From assembly GCF_052078665.1 (NCBI RefSeq), contig NZ_JBQJIK010000046.1, positions 1-64,000 on the forward strand: a stretch of DNA of 64,000 nt, written 5' to 3'. Below, in pieces: positions 1-8,169 of this stretch. Made by a program: the position numbers and the translations under genes. Position 1 is the stretch's first letter. The number at the start of each line of letters is the position of its first letter. The stretch comes from Inquilinus sp052078665 (lineage in GTDB: Bacteria; Pseudomonadota; Alphaproteobacteria; DSM-16000; Inquilinaceae). The notes below the pieces were generated by a model. It was not told the origin of the DNA. It searched no databases and saw nothing but the letters and a program-made list of their open reading frames with translations.

Positions 1-128
1 CGGCTGGGCAGCAGCCCGGTCATGGCGCCCCGCGCCAGCGGCTCGCCCGCGGCCTGGGCGAGCAGGCCGCGCGCCAGCGCGTCGGCGCTGCCGCCGCCGG
101 CCGGGATGGTGAAGACCCGCGGGGTCAT
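1..128 (-). CDS. addB: Double-strand break repair protein AddB, N-terminal fragment (putative)
   Basis: The minus-strand frame starts with ATG at 128-126 and stays open to the window edge, giving about 42 residues beginning MTPRVFTIPAGG. AddB proteins of alphaproteobacteria often begin with a similar RVFTIPxG...LAxGLL segment, and addB commonly lies just downstream of tsaE. AddB is the nuclease/helicase-like partner of AddA in recombinational repair. The start overlaps the tsaE stop (ATGA), which suggests translational coupling. Only the first residues are present, so the call rests on short similarity plus position. Confidence 0.55.
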   Translation of the reverse strand, partial: MTPRVFTIPAGGGSADALARGLLAQAAGEPLARGAMTGLLPS

Positions 129-595
129 CTGACCTCGCGCAGGGCCCGGGCCAGGGCCGCGCCGCGGCCGCCCAGGCCGATGATGGTGGCGACGCGGCCG
201 TCGCCCGGGCCGTGCGCCAACTCGATCTTCAGCCGGTCGGCTGGCGTCAGCGGGCCCAGCCGGTCGGGCCATTCCACCAGGCAGATGCCCAGCCGCGCCT
301 CGTCCCAGCCCAGCTCCAGCACCTCCTCCGGCGCCGCCAGCCGATACAGGTCGAAATGCCACAGCTCGCCCGCCGGCAGGTCGTAGGACTGGACCAGGGT
401 GAAGGTCGGGCTCGGCACCTCGAGCTCCGGCTCGCCCGAGGCGGCGCGGATCAGGGCGCGGGCCAGGAAGGACTTGCCGGCGCCCAGGTCGCCGGCCAGC
501 AGGACGATGTCGCCCGGCTGCAGCGGCGCCGCCAGCCGCGCCGCCAGGGCTGCGGTCGCGGCTTCGTCGGGCAGGTCGAGGGTGAATCGGAACAT
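125..595 (-). CDS. tsaE: tRNA threonylcarbamoyladenosine biosynthesis ATPase TsaE
   Basis: TsaE is the small P-loop ATPase that works with TsaB and TsaD to make the universal t6A37 modification of ANN-decoding tRNAs. The 156-residue protein has the Walker A GDLGAGKS at about residues 35-42, the family segment VPSPTFTLVQSY, and HFDLYRL followed by a WDE/VEWPDR stretch, all characteristic of TsaE. The ORF extends 12 codons further upstream, but family members begin next to MFRFTLDLPDEAA, so ATG at 595 is preferred. No strong ribosome binding site is visible. It is transcribed with the addB-like gene. Confidence 0.95.
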   Translation of the reverse strand: MFRFTLDLPDEAATAALAARLAAPLQPGDIVLLAGDLGAGKSFLARALIRAASGEPELEVPSPTFTLVQSYDLPAGELWHFDLYRLAAPEEVLELGWDEARLGICLVEWPDRLGPLTPADRLKIELAHGPGDGRVATIIGLGGRGAALARALREVR

Positions 596-709
596 CGGCC
601 GATTGTTCGCATACCGGGGCAGATGCGTCACGCGCGTGTCGCATCGCGATGGTGCGCGCCGTCGCGGAACCGGCTATCCCATCGGGGTCTGGAGCTTCGG
701 AGAACCGCC

Positions 710-1720
710 ATGCCGCACCGCACCGACGTCGCCATCATCGGGGCCGGCCCGGTCGGGCTGTTCGCGGTGTTCGAATGCGGCATGCTGAAGATGAAATGCC
801 ATGTCGTCGACGTGCTCGACGTCCAGGGCGGGCAATGCGCCGCCCTCTATCCGGAAAAGCCGATCTACGACATCCCCGGCCAGCCTCGGATCGAGGCGGC
901 GGAGCTGATCGACCGGCTGGTGGCGCAGGCGGCGCCCTTCGCCCCGGTCTATCATCTCGGCCAGCGGGTCGAGACCCTGGCGCGCCAGCCGGACGGCCGC
1001 TGGCTGGTCGGCACCAGCGCCGGCACCCAGATCGACGCGGCGGCGGTGATCGTCGCCGCCGGGGTCGGCGCCTTCGGCCCGAACCGGCCGCCGCTGGCCG
1101 GGATCGAGGCGTATGAGAACAGCTCGGTCTTCTACATGGTGACGCGGAAGGATTCGCTGCGCGGCAAGCGGGTGGTGGTGGCCGGCGGCGGCGACAGCGC
1201 GCTCGACTGGTCGATCCTGCTGGCCGACATCGCCGCCAAGGTCATGGTGGTGCACCGGCGCGACAAGTTCCGCGGCGCGCCGGACAGCGTCGCCAGGCTG
1301 CACGCCCTGGCCGAGGCGGGGAAGATCGAGCTGGTCACGCCCTACCAGCTGCACGGGCTGGAGGGGGCGGGCGGCCAGCTCTCCGCCGTCACCGTGGCGA
1401 CGCTGGACGGCGCCGTGCGGCGGCTCGAGGCCGACGTGTTGCTGCCCTTCTTCGGCCTGTCGATGAATCTCGGCCCGATCGCCGATTGGGGCCTGGCGCT
1501 GGACAAGAGCCACATCGCCATCGACCAGGCGACGGCGGCGACCAGCGCGCCCGGCATCTTCGCCGTCGGCGACATCGCCACCTATCCGCACAAGCTGAAG
1601 CTGATCCTGACCGGCTTCGCCGAGGCCGCCTCGGCCGCCCATGCGATCCATCCGCTCGCCCATCCGGGCGAGGTGCTGCATTTCGAGTACTCGACCACCT
1701 CGGGCGTACCGTCAGCCTAA
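710..1720 (+). CDS. Ferredoxin-NADP reductase, thioredoxin-reductase-like type
   Basis: A 336-residue FAD/NAD(P) oxidoreductase. It has an N-terminal FAD motif GAGPVG (11-16), a second dinucleotide motif GGGDSA (159-164) with a following HRRDKFRG loop typical of NADP preference, and a C-terminal FAD contact GIFAVGDIATYP. It lacks the CxxC redox pair of thioredoxin reductases, and it carries the GGQCAALYPEKPIYDIPG segment of the YumC-type ferredoxin/flavodoxin reductases. It probably supplies or withdraws electrons from ferredoxin using NADPH. A longer open frame exists upstream, but the ATG at 710 fits the family start. The 3' end overlaps the convergent LysE gene by 9 bp. Confidence 0.85.
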   Translation: MPHRTDVAIIGAGPVGLFAVFECGMLKMKCHVVDVLDVQGGQCAALYPEKPIYDIPGQPRIEAAELIDRLVAQAAPFAPVYHLGQRVETLARQPDGRWLVGTSAGTQIDAAAVIVAAGVGAFGPNRPPLAGIEAYENSSVFYMVTRKDSLRGKRVVVAGGGDSALDWSILLADIAAKVMVVHRRDKFRGAPDSVARLHALAEAGKIELVTPYQLHGLEGAGGQLSAVTVATLDGAVRRLEADVLLPFFGLSMNLGPIADWGLALDKSHIAIDQATAATSAPGIFAVGDIATYPHKLKLILTGFAEAASAAHAIHPLAHPGEVLHFEYSTTSGVPSA

Positions 1721-2317
1721 CAACTCCGCCGCGATCGGATACAGCGAAGCGACCAGCAGCAGGGCCATGCCCAGGTTGAACGCGCGGACCGCGGCCGGGG
1801 CGTGCAGCACCCGGCGCAGCGCCATGCCGAACAGGGCCCAGCAGCCGACGCTGGGCAGGTTCACCAGCCCGAAGACCACGGTGACGATCGCCAGGTTGCC
1901 CAGGAACCCGGCCTGCGGCGTGTAGGTGGCGATGGCACCCACCGCCATCACCCAGGCCTTGGGGTTGATCCATTGGAACGCCGCGGCCTCCAGGAAGGTC
2001 ATCGGCCGCCCGGCCTCGCCGCCGGCCGAGATCGGGCCGGACCGGGCGATCTTCCAGGCGAGATACAGCAGGTACGCGGCGCCGCCGTATTTCAGCAGCT
2101 CATACAGCAGCGGCCAGGCGGCGAAGGCGGCGCCCAGCCCCAGCCCGACCGCCGCCACCAGCACCGTGAAGCCGGCGGCGATGCCGACCATGTGCGGCAC
2201 CGTCCGGCGGAAGCCGAAGCTCAGGCCGGAGGCGGTCAGCATGATGTTGTTCGGCCCCGGCGTGATCGAGGTGACAAAGGCGAACAGGACGAAGGAGGAG
2301 AGCAGCTCTGGCGTCAT
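1712..2317 (-). CDS. LysE/RhtB family amino acid exporter
   Basis: About 201 residues with roughly six hydrophobic segments. The N-terminal signature SITPGPNNIMLTASG and the internal FQWINPKAWVMAVGAIATY segment are diagnostic of the LysE/RhtB translocator family, inner-membrane proteins that export amino acids or derivatives. Start at ATG 2317 is chosen because the family begins a few residues before the first membrane segment; the frame upstream is hydrophilic and unlike the family. It is divergent from the aminotransferase gene at 2447, so substrate production and export could be linked, but the substrate cannot be read from sequence. Confidence 0.88.
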   Translation of the reverse strand: MTPELLSSFVLFAFVTSITPGPNNIMLTASGLSFGFRRTVPHMVGIAAGFTVLVAAVGLGLGAAFAAWPLLYELLKYGGAAYLLYLAWKIARSGPISAGGEAGRPMTFLEAAAFQWINPKAWVMAVGAIATYTPQAGFLGNLAIVTVVFGLVNLPSVGCWALFGMALRRVLHAPAAVRAFNLGMALLLVASLYPIAAELLG

Positions 2318-2446
2318 GGGCCGCACAGTGGCGTGGCTACAGGATCGGTACAATCGGAACATTGTCCCGAACAATTTCGCCATGGAGAGATATCAATCTC
2401 CGTGCCACCCTCCCCACCGACCGCGCCGCCGCCCGAGGAGATCCCG

Positions 2447-3583
2447 ATGCGCCTGCCCGAATTCGCGCTCGAAGCCTATTTCGCGCGCTGGGAGTTTACC
2501 GCCCGCCATAATCTCTGCGCCTCCGACATGCAGTCGCTGACGCTGACCGACCTTTTGGCCCTCGGCACGCCGCAGCAGCGCGAGGCCTGGGACCGGCTGT
2601 GGCTCGGCTACACCGAGACCGCCGGGGCGCCATCGCTGCGGGCGGCGATCGCCGGCATGTATGCCGGGCTGGAGGCCGAAGACGTGGCGGTCACGGTCGG
2701 GGCGGGGGAGGCGATCTTCCAGTCGGTGCGGGCGCTGCTGGGCTCGGACGACCATGCGGTGACGCTGATCCCGAACTACCAGTCGCTCGAGGCGGTGGCC
2801 GCCGGCATCTGCGCCGTCACCGGCGTGCCGCTCGACCCGGCCCCGGAGTCGGAGTACGGCTGGTCGCTCGACCCGGACCGGATCGCGGCGGCGCTGCGGC
2901 CGAGCACCCGGGCCATCATCCTGAATGTGCCGCACAACCCGACCGGCTGGCTGCCGCCGCGGCCAGTGTTCGAGGCGATCATCGAACTCGCCCGGTCGCG
3001 CGGGATCTGGATTCTGTCGGACGAGGTCTATCGCGGGCTGGAACGGCGTGAGGATGAGCGCCTGCCGTCGGCGGTCGAGCTGTATGAGCGCGCCCTGTCG
3101 GTCGGGGTGCTGTCCAAGACCTACGGCCTGCCGGGGCTGCGCCTCGGCTGGGTCGCCTGCCGCGACCGCGAGCTGCTGCGCCGGATCGTGCGGCAGAAGG
3201 ACTACACCACCCTCTGCGCCCCGGCGCCGAGCGAGGCGCTGGGCGAGATCGCGATCGGCGCCCGCGACCATCTGGTGGCGCGCAGCCGGGCCCTGGTCGC
3301 CGCCAACCTGCCGCTGCTCGACGCCTTCTTCGCCCGCCACGCCAACCGGTTCGAATGGCAGGTGCCCGCCGCCGGTTGCATCGCCTTCCCGCGCTATCTC
3401 GGGGAGGAGGGGGTGGACGCCTTCGCCGACGGCCTGGTCGAACGCTCGGGCGTGCTGCTGCTGCCGGCGCGGGTCTATCGCTCCGCCCTCGGCCCGGTGC
3501 CGGCGGACCGGTTCCGCATCGGCTTCGGCCGCGCCGACCTGCCGGAGGCCCTGGCGGCGCTGGAGGCGCATCTCTCCGCCTGA
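2447..3583 (+). CDS. Pyridoxal-phosphate aminotransferase, class I/II
   Basis: A 378-residue fold-type I PLP enzyme. It shows NVPHNPTGWL (substrate/PLP-contact Asn), ILSDEVYRGLE (Asp that pairs with the PLP pyridine nitrogen) and SVGVLSKTYGLPGLRLGW, where the Lys of SKTYG is the Schiff-base lysine and the Arg of GLRLGW follows as in aspartate aminotransferase-like enzymes. The substrate is not predictable; related genes are annotated as generic aminotransferases. ATG 2447 has a GAGGAG ribosome binding site 6 bp upstream. It is divergently arranged with a LysE-type exporter. Confidence 0.88.
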   Translation: MRLPEFALEAYFARWEFTARHNLCASDMQSLTLTDLLALGTPQQREAWDRLWLGYTETAGAPSLRAAIAGMYAGLEAEDVAVTVGAGEAIFQSVRALLGSDDHAVTLIPNYQSLEAVAAGICAVTGVPLDPAPESEYGWSLDPDRIAAALRPSTRAIILNVPHNPTGWLPPRPVFEAIIELARSRGIWILSDEVYRGLERREDERLPSAVELYERALSVGVLSKTYGLPGLRLGWVACRDRELLRRIVRQKDYTTLCAPAPSEALGEIAIGARDHLVARSRALVAANLPLLDAFFARHANRFEWQVPAAGCIAFPRYLGEEGVDAFADGLVERSGVLLLPARVYRSALGPVPADRFRIGFGRADLPEALAALEAHLSA

Positions 3584-3659
3584 CGGCCTGCGACGCGATG
3601 CGGGGAGGCGGGTCGGGGCCGCAGCGTGTAGGGTGCGGCCGGACCACCGGGAAGAGATC

Positions 3660-4622
3660 ATGCTGCGCCGTCTCGCCTTCGCCCTTCTGCTGCTGCCGGC
3701 CCTGCCCGCTGCGGCGGCCGACCAGACCCTCGGCACCTTCCGCGGCACGGTCGCGGGCACCGGTGGCGAGACCGAGACGATCGAAGGCTTCGCGGCCGTG
3801 GTGAAGGACGACCGCGGCCGTTTCGTCCTCGGCATGACCGCGACCGGCGAGGGGGTGATCCGCGCCCGCCAGATCCAGCTGCTGCTGCCGGCCGATGTGG
3901 CGCCGGGCGACCTCCCGGTCGGCAGCTACGATTCGGCCCGGCACGACAAGGACGGCAAGGCCGCCGGCGCGCTCTACCTCGCCATCGGCGCGGACGGGTC
4001 GCGGGTGCGCGACTGCCGCCTGGTGCCGCAGGGGACGGTGGAGATCTCCGCCGTCTTGCCCTTCGCCGGCACGCTGAACTTCACCTGCCGCGATTCGTCG
4101 GAGGCGACGCTGTCGCTGACCTTCGACGCGGTGCCGGTCGATCCGAACCAGGTGGTGCCGTCCGAGCCCGCGGCCGCCTCGGCCGGCCCGGGCCGGGTCA
4201 GCACCAAGGTCGGCGCGCCGGTCAACGCCACCATCACCGGCACCGGCTCGGCCAAGCGCCAGGCCGCGGGCAGCCGGCTGCTGCTGCTGTATCTGGAGCA
4301 GCAGCGCGACGTCCACGGCACCAAGCAGATGATGCCGGTCGGCGCCGTGGTGGTCGCGCTGCCGAAGGACGCCGCCCTCGGCGCGCATGACCTGAAGCCG
4401 TTCTCTCAGGCGGTCGCGGCCGACAAATCGGCGACCGACTACGGCGTCTCCTTCAGCCTGGAGGCCGGCGACGGCTCGATCGACGGGTGCGACCAGGCGG
4501 CGAGCGGCACCCTGACCCTGACGGGCCTGGATCCGCTCGCCGGTTCGGTCCGCTTCACCTGCGCCGACCAGAACGACCTGTCGGTCGAGAGCGACTTCGA
4601 CGGCATCCCCACGACCGACTGA
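3660..4622 (+). CDS. Secreted protein of unknown function with two similar halves
   Basis: A 320-residue protein that I do not recognise. It begins with a Sec signal peptide (MLRRLAFALLLLPALPAAAA, cleavage likely after AAA). The mature part appears to be an internal duplication: each half ends in a similar block with one Cys, FTCRDSSEATLSLTFDAVPV in the first and FTCADQNDLSVESDFDGIPT in the second, and each has an earlier Cys in a short DCRL or GCDQ context, so disulphides are possible. The GAAGAGA before the ATG may be the ribosome binding site. Its stop lies 12 bp from the stop of the convergent RTX gene. Confidence 0.72.
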   Translation: MLRRLAFALLLLPALPAAAADQTLGTFRGTVAGTGGETETIEGFAAVVKDDRGRFVLGMTATGEGVIRARQIQLLLPADVAPGDLPVGSYDSARHDKDGKAAGALYLAIGADGSRVRDCRLVPQGTVEISAVLPFAGTLNFTCRDSSEATLSLTFDAVPVDPNQVVPSEPAAASAGPGRVSTKVGAPVNATITGTGSAKRQAAGSRLLLLYLEQQRDVHGTKQMMPVGAVVVALPKDAALGAHDLKPFSQAVAADKSATDYGVSFSLEAGDGSIDGCDQAASGTLTLTGLDPLAGSVRFTCADQNDLSVESDFDGIPTTD

Positions 4623-4634
4623 CGGAGCGCCGGG

Positions 4635-5684
4635 CTAGAGCACGAAGTCGGGGGCCACCAGGCCGATGGCGCCGGTGAGCTGGATGTGGAAGTCGGAGAC
4701 GCCGTCGCCGTTGACATCGCCGGCAATGGTGGTGACGGCGCCGACCACGGAGTAGCGCAACTCCCCCGCGTCGCCGTTGTAGAGGCCGGTGCCGATGAAG
4801 GCGAAGGCCTGGTTGCCCGCCACCGTCGTGTCGGCGTCGATCGCCGACAGGTCGATGCGGTCGCCCTGGGCGTGGCTGAAATCGGTGATCCGGTCGGCGT
4901 TGACGCCGACGACGCTGTGCGTGGGGGAGGAGAAGACGAAGCGGTCGGCCCCGCCGCCGCCGGTCAGCACATCCTTGCCGGCCCAGCCGTTCAGCACATT
5001 GGCGGCCGAGCTGCCGATGATGGTGTCATTGCCGGCGCTGCCGTTGACGTTCTCGATGCTGCGATAGCTGTCGCCCTGGGCGCCGAGGAAGCCGAACCCG
5101 GTAGCGAGGTTGACGATCGCGCCCACCGCGTTCTCGGTGTAGGTGACGGCGTCGGTGCCGTTGCCGCCGTCGAGGACATCCTGGCTTGCGCCTCCGCGCA
5201 GGATGTCGTTGCCGTCGCCGCCGGACAGGAAATCAGCGCCGCCATTGCCGGTCAGGGTGTTGGCGCCGGCATTGCCGACCAGAGTGTCGGCAGCGTCACC
5301 GCCGATCGCGTTTATGCTGCCGCTGCCGGTCAGGATCAGGCGCTCGACGAATGTCGGCATGGTGAGAGAGACGCTGGAATAGATCGTGTCGGTGCCGTCG
5401 CCCGGCGAATGCTCGATGACCTCGTCGTCGGTCGAATCGACGATGTAGGTGTCATCGCCGAAATTTCCATCCATACGGTCGTTGCCGGTGCCGCCATCGA
5501 TGAAATCGTCGCCGCCGCCGCCATCGATGATGTCGTTGCCGGCCCCGCCGAAGGCCAAGTCGTCGCCGATGCCACAATTGATGTTGTCGATGCCACCGAG
5601 GCCGTGGAACTCATCGTTACCGCCATTGTCGGCCAGCGGCGGAGGCAGCGTGTCGTCGCCGTTCGTGCCTGTGAAAATGGTCAT
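4635..5684 (-). CDS. RTX (hemolysin-type) calcium-binding protein
   Basis: A 349-residue acidic protein rich in glycine-aspartate nonapeptides (GGxGxDxux), for example GGAGNDIIDGGGGDDFIDGG and GGTGNDRMDG. These RTX repeats bind calcium and fold into a beta-roll outside the cell. Repeats lie at about residues 15-80 and 125-240, with the C-terminal block GKDVLTGGGGADRF...ITDFSHAQGDRIDL of the serralysin-type domain. No Sec signal is present; such proteins leave through type I secretion using C-terminal information. No catalytic domain is seen, so it is probably a surface or matrix protein. ATG 5684 has a good AGGAG site; upstream codons are ignored. Confidence 0.87.
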   Translation of the reverse strand: MTIFTGTNGDDTLPPPLADNGGNDEFHGLGGIDNINCGIGDDLAFGGAGNDIIDGGGGDDFIDGGTGNDRMDGNFGDDTYIVDSTDDEVIEHSPGDGTDTIYSSVSLTMPTFVERLILTGSGSINAIGGDAADTLVGNAGANTLTGNGGADFLSGGDGNDILRGGASQDVLDGGNGTDAVTYTENAVGAIVNLATGFGFLGAQGDSYRSIENVNGSAGNDTIIGSSAANVLNGWAGKDVLTGGGGADRFVFSSPTHSVVGVNADRITDFSHAQGDRIDLSAIDADTTVAGNQAFAFIGTGLYNGDAGELRYSVVGAVTTIAGDVNGDGVSDFHIQLTGAIGLVAPDFVL

Positions 5685-5835
5685 GGATTTCTCCTGGAAC
5701 AGGAATGAAATGTCGGGCGGTGCGGCCGATACGACATTTGCCTTATGTTCACGGCATTGATTGGGCACGAACGTGCTGAATCCGAGGTTTTCTGTCGCGC
5801 TGCCTTGCCGGACGCATCGCCGTACGGCAGGCACG

Positions 5836-5862
5836 AAAAAGCCCCCGCCGGAGGGCGGGGGC
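5836..5862 (-). terminator. Rho-independent terminator of ahcY
   Basis: On the minus strand a perfect 9-bp stem (5841-5849 with 5854-5862, GCCCCCGCC/GGCGGGGGC, 4-nt loop) is followed by five T. It lies 30 bp past the ahcY stop. Confidence 0.85.
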
Positions 5863-5891
5863 TGGTCTCGATCGAAACCCCGGAGGGGTGA

Positions 5892-7196
5892 TCAGTAGCG
5901 GTAGTGGTCCGGCTTGTACGGGCCCTGCGTCGGCACGCCGATGTATTCGGCCTGCTTCGGGGTCAGCTGGGTCAGCTTGGCGCCGATCTTGTCCAGGTGC
6001 AGCGCCGCGACCTTCTCGTCGAGGTGCTTCGGCAGGACGTAGACCTTGCGCTCGTAATTGGCGTGGTTCTGCCACAGCTCGATCTGCGCCAGCACCTGGT
6101 TGGTGAAGCTGGCCGACATCACGAAGCTGGGGTGGCCGGTGCCGCAGCCCAGGTTGACCAGCCGGCCCTGGGCCAGGACGATCAGGCGCTTGCCGTCCGG
6201 GAACACCACCTCGTCGACCTGCGGCTTGACCTCCTCCCACTTGTAGTTGCGGAGGCCGTCGATCTGGATCTCGCTGTCGAAGTGGCCGATGTTGCAGACG
6301 ATGGCGCGGTCCTTCATCGCCCGCATGTGGTCGAGCGTGATGACGTCGACATTGCCGGTCGCGGTGACGAAGATGTCGCCGATCGGCGCCGCCTCGTCCA
6401 TGGTCGTGACCTGGTAGCCTTCCATCGCCGCCTGCAGGGCGTTGATCGGGTCGATCTCGGTGACCATGACCCGGGCGCCCTGGCTGCGCAGCGAGGCGGC
6501 CGAGCCCTTGCCGACGTCGCCATAGCCGGCGACGACGGCGACCTTGCCGGCCATCATCACGTCGGTGGCGCGCTTGATGCCGTCGACCAGGCTCTCGCGG
6601 CAGCCATACAGGTTGTCGAACTTCGACTTGGTGACGCTGTCGTTGACGTTGATGGCGGGGACCTTGAGGGTGCCCTTCTTCATCATCTCATACAGGCGGT
6701 GCACGCCCGTGGTCGTCTCCTCGGACAGGCCGCGGACCTCGGCCAGCATCTCCGGATACTTGTCGTGCAGGATCTGGGTGACGTCGCCGCCATCGTCCAG
6801 GATCATGTTCGGGGTCCAGCCGCCCGGGCCGCGCAGCGTCTGCTCGATGCACCACCAGAACTCCTCCTCGGTCTCGCCCTTCCAGGCGAAGACCGGGATG
6901 CCGGCGGCGGCAATGGCCGAGGCGGCCTGGTCCTGGGTCGAGAAGATGTTGCAGGACGACCAGCGCACGGTGGCGCCCAGCGCCGTCAGCGTCTCGATCA
7001 GCACCGCGGTCTGGATGGTCATGTGCAGGCAGCCGACGATGCGGGCGCCCTTCAGCGGCTGCGACGGGCCGAACTCCGCCCGCAGCGCCATCAGGCCGGG
7101 CATCTCGGTCTCGGCGATCGCGATCTCCTTGCGGCCCCAATTGGCGAGGCTGAGATCCTTGACCTTGTAGTCGGTGAAGGTGGCGGCGTCGGGCAT
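5892..7196 (-). CDS. ahcY: S-adenosylhomocysteine hydrolase
   Basis: A 434-residue cytosolic enzyme that reversibly hydrolyses S-adenosylhomocysteine to adenosine and homocysteine, relieving product inhibition of methyltransferases. It matches the family from end to end: substrate residues in CLHMTIQTAVLIETL, WSSCNIFSTQDQAAAA-like block, the NAD-binding GYGDVGKGSA motif, and the conserved C-terminus ending KPDHYRY, which closes the NAD site of the neighbouring subunit. In many alphaproteobacteria ahcY lies next to the PTS-Ntr genes; here it is separate but within 4 kb. It has its own terminator and a perfect palindrome in the promoter region. Confidence 0.98.
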   Translation of the reverse strand: MPDAATFTDYKVKDLSLANWGRKEIAIAETEMPGLMALRAEFGPSQPLKGARIVGCLHMTIQTAVLIETLTALGATVRWSSCNIFSTQDQAASAIAAAGIPVFAWKGETEEEFWWCIEQTLRGPGGWTPNMILDDGGDVTQILHDKYPEMLAEVRGLSEETTTGVHRLYEMMKKGTLKVPAINVNDSVTKSKFDNLYGCRESLVDGIKRATDVMMAGKVAVVAGYGDVGKGSAASLRSQGARVMVTEIDPINALQAAMEGYQVTTMDEAAPIGDIFVTATGNVDVITLDHMRAMKDRAIVCNIGHFDSEIQIDGLRNYKWEEVKPQVDEVVFPDGKRLIVLAQGRLVNLGCGTGHPSFVMSASFTNQVLAQIELWQNHANYERKVYVLPKHLDEKVAALHLDKIGAKLTQLTPKQAEYIGVPTQGPYKPDHYRY

Positions 7197-7262
7197 CGAA
7201 GGCTCCTCGAGGCAAAGCTGAATTGCCGCAGGGTGTAGCAGCCGGACCCGTTCGCCACAAGC

Positions 7263-7278
7263 ATAAAGATATCTTTAT
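7263..7278. promoter_or_regulatory. Perfect 16-bp palindrome in the ahcY promoter region, candidate operator
   Basis: ATAAAGATATCTTTAT reads the same on both strands and lies 66 bp before the ahcY start in an AT-rich patch of otherwise GC-rich DNA. ArsR-type SahR repressors are known to control SAM-cycle genes, including ahcY, in many Proteobacteria through such palindromes. Assignment to SahR is inference; no sahR gene is in the window. Confidence 0.6.
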
Positions 7279-7340
7279 ATGTTTGATTTGGGCTCCTGGA
7301 GCTGAGTCGCGGGAGGCCAGAAACGTTTGCCGCCGGCTGT

Positions 7341-7364
7341 TGCACGTTTCTGCCTGTTCGTGCA
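7341..7364. promoter_or_regulatory. Inverted repeat TGCACG-N12-CGTGCA before the deoR-type gene
   Basis: Two 6-bp arms (7341-7346 and 7359-7364) lie 27 bp before the start of the DeoR-family gene. Position and symmetry suit an autoregulatory operator, but the arms are short and chance is possible. Confidence 0.35.
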
Positions 7365-7390
7365 TGATCGGGCAAAACCAGGCAACTCCC

Positions 7391-8158
7391 ATGACCGACA
7401 TCCTGCTGCCCGAGGAACGGCGCAAGCGCCTCCTCGACCTCCTCGCCCTCGAGGGCAAGATCCTGGCCACCGCGGCCAGCGCCGTGCTCGGCGTGTCCGA
7501 GGACACGATCCGGCGCGACCTCAACGACCTCGCCCGCGCCGGGGCGGTGCGCCGCGTCCATGGTGGGGCGCTGCCGCTGACCCCGGCCACCGGTACCTTC
7601 GCCACCCGGGCGACCGAGCGGCCGGAGGCCAAGGCCGCGCTCGGCCGGGTGGCGGCCGGGCTGATCCGGCCGGGCGAGGTGGTGCTGCTCGACGGCGGCA
7701 CCACCATGCTGGCGGTGGCCGAGGCGCTGCCGCCCGACCTGCGCTGCACCATCGTCACCCCGAACCTGCCGGCGGCGCTGGCCCTGACCCGGCACCCGTC
7801 GGTCGAGGTGGTGCTGCTCGGCGGCCGGGTCGACAAGGCCGATCAGGCCACCGTCGGCACCTCGGTGCTGGCCGCGCTCGACGGGCTGCGCGCCGATCTC
7901 TGCCTGCTCGGGGTGTGCAGCCTCGACATCGAGGCCGGGCTCGGCGGCATGGACCATGAGGAGGCGCTGGTGAAGCGCCGCATGGCCGGCTGCGCCGGCC
8001 GGGTCGCCGCCGCCGTCACCGCCGACAAGCTGGGCACTGCCGCCCCGTTCCCGATCCTGCCGGTCGGGCGGCTGAACGCGCTGATCACCGAACGGTCGGC
8101 CGACGCCGCCCTCCTCGCCGCCTATCGCCAGGCCGGCCTCACCCTGATCCTCGCCTGA
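7391..8158 (+). CDS. DeoR family transcriptional regulator
   Basis: A 255-residue regulator. The N-terminal winged helix carries the DeoR signature: ERRKRLLDLLALEG, then GVSEDTIRRDLNDLARAGAVRRVHGGA at about residues 32-60. The C-terminal domain is the ISOCOT sugar-phosphate sensor fold, with LLDGGTTMLAVA and a DHEEALVKRRM segment. Such proteins repress carbohydrate genes and respond to phosphorylated sugars. The MFS transporter gene starts 11 bp downstream, so the two are almost certainly cotranscribed and the transporter is a likely regulatory target. Confidence 0.92.
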   Translation: MTDILLPEERRKRLLDLLALEGKILATAASAVLGVSEDTIRRDLNDLARAGAVRRVHGGALPLTPATGTFATRATERPEAKAALGRVAAGLIRPGEVVLLDGGTTMLAVAEALPPDLRCTIVTPNLPAALALTRHPSVEVVLLGGRVDKADQATVGTSVLAALDGLRADLCLLGVCSLDIEAGLGGMDHEEALVKRRMAGCAGRVAAAVTADKLGTAAPFPILPVGRLNALITERSADAALLAAYRQAGLTLILA

Positions 8159-8169
8159 CCGGAGCCATC

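Noticed and set aside
7197..7390. SAH or SAM riboswitch in front of ahcY
   Set aside because: The leader is short and I see no conserved riboswitch core; the perfect DNA palindrome favours protein regulation. Covariance-model search would decide.
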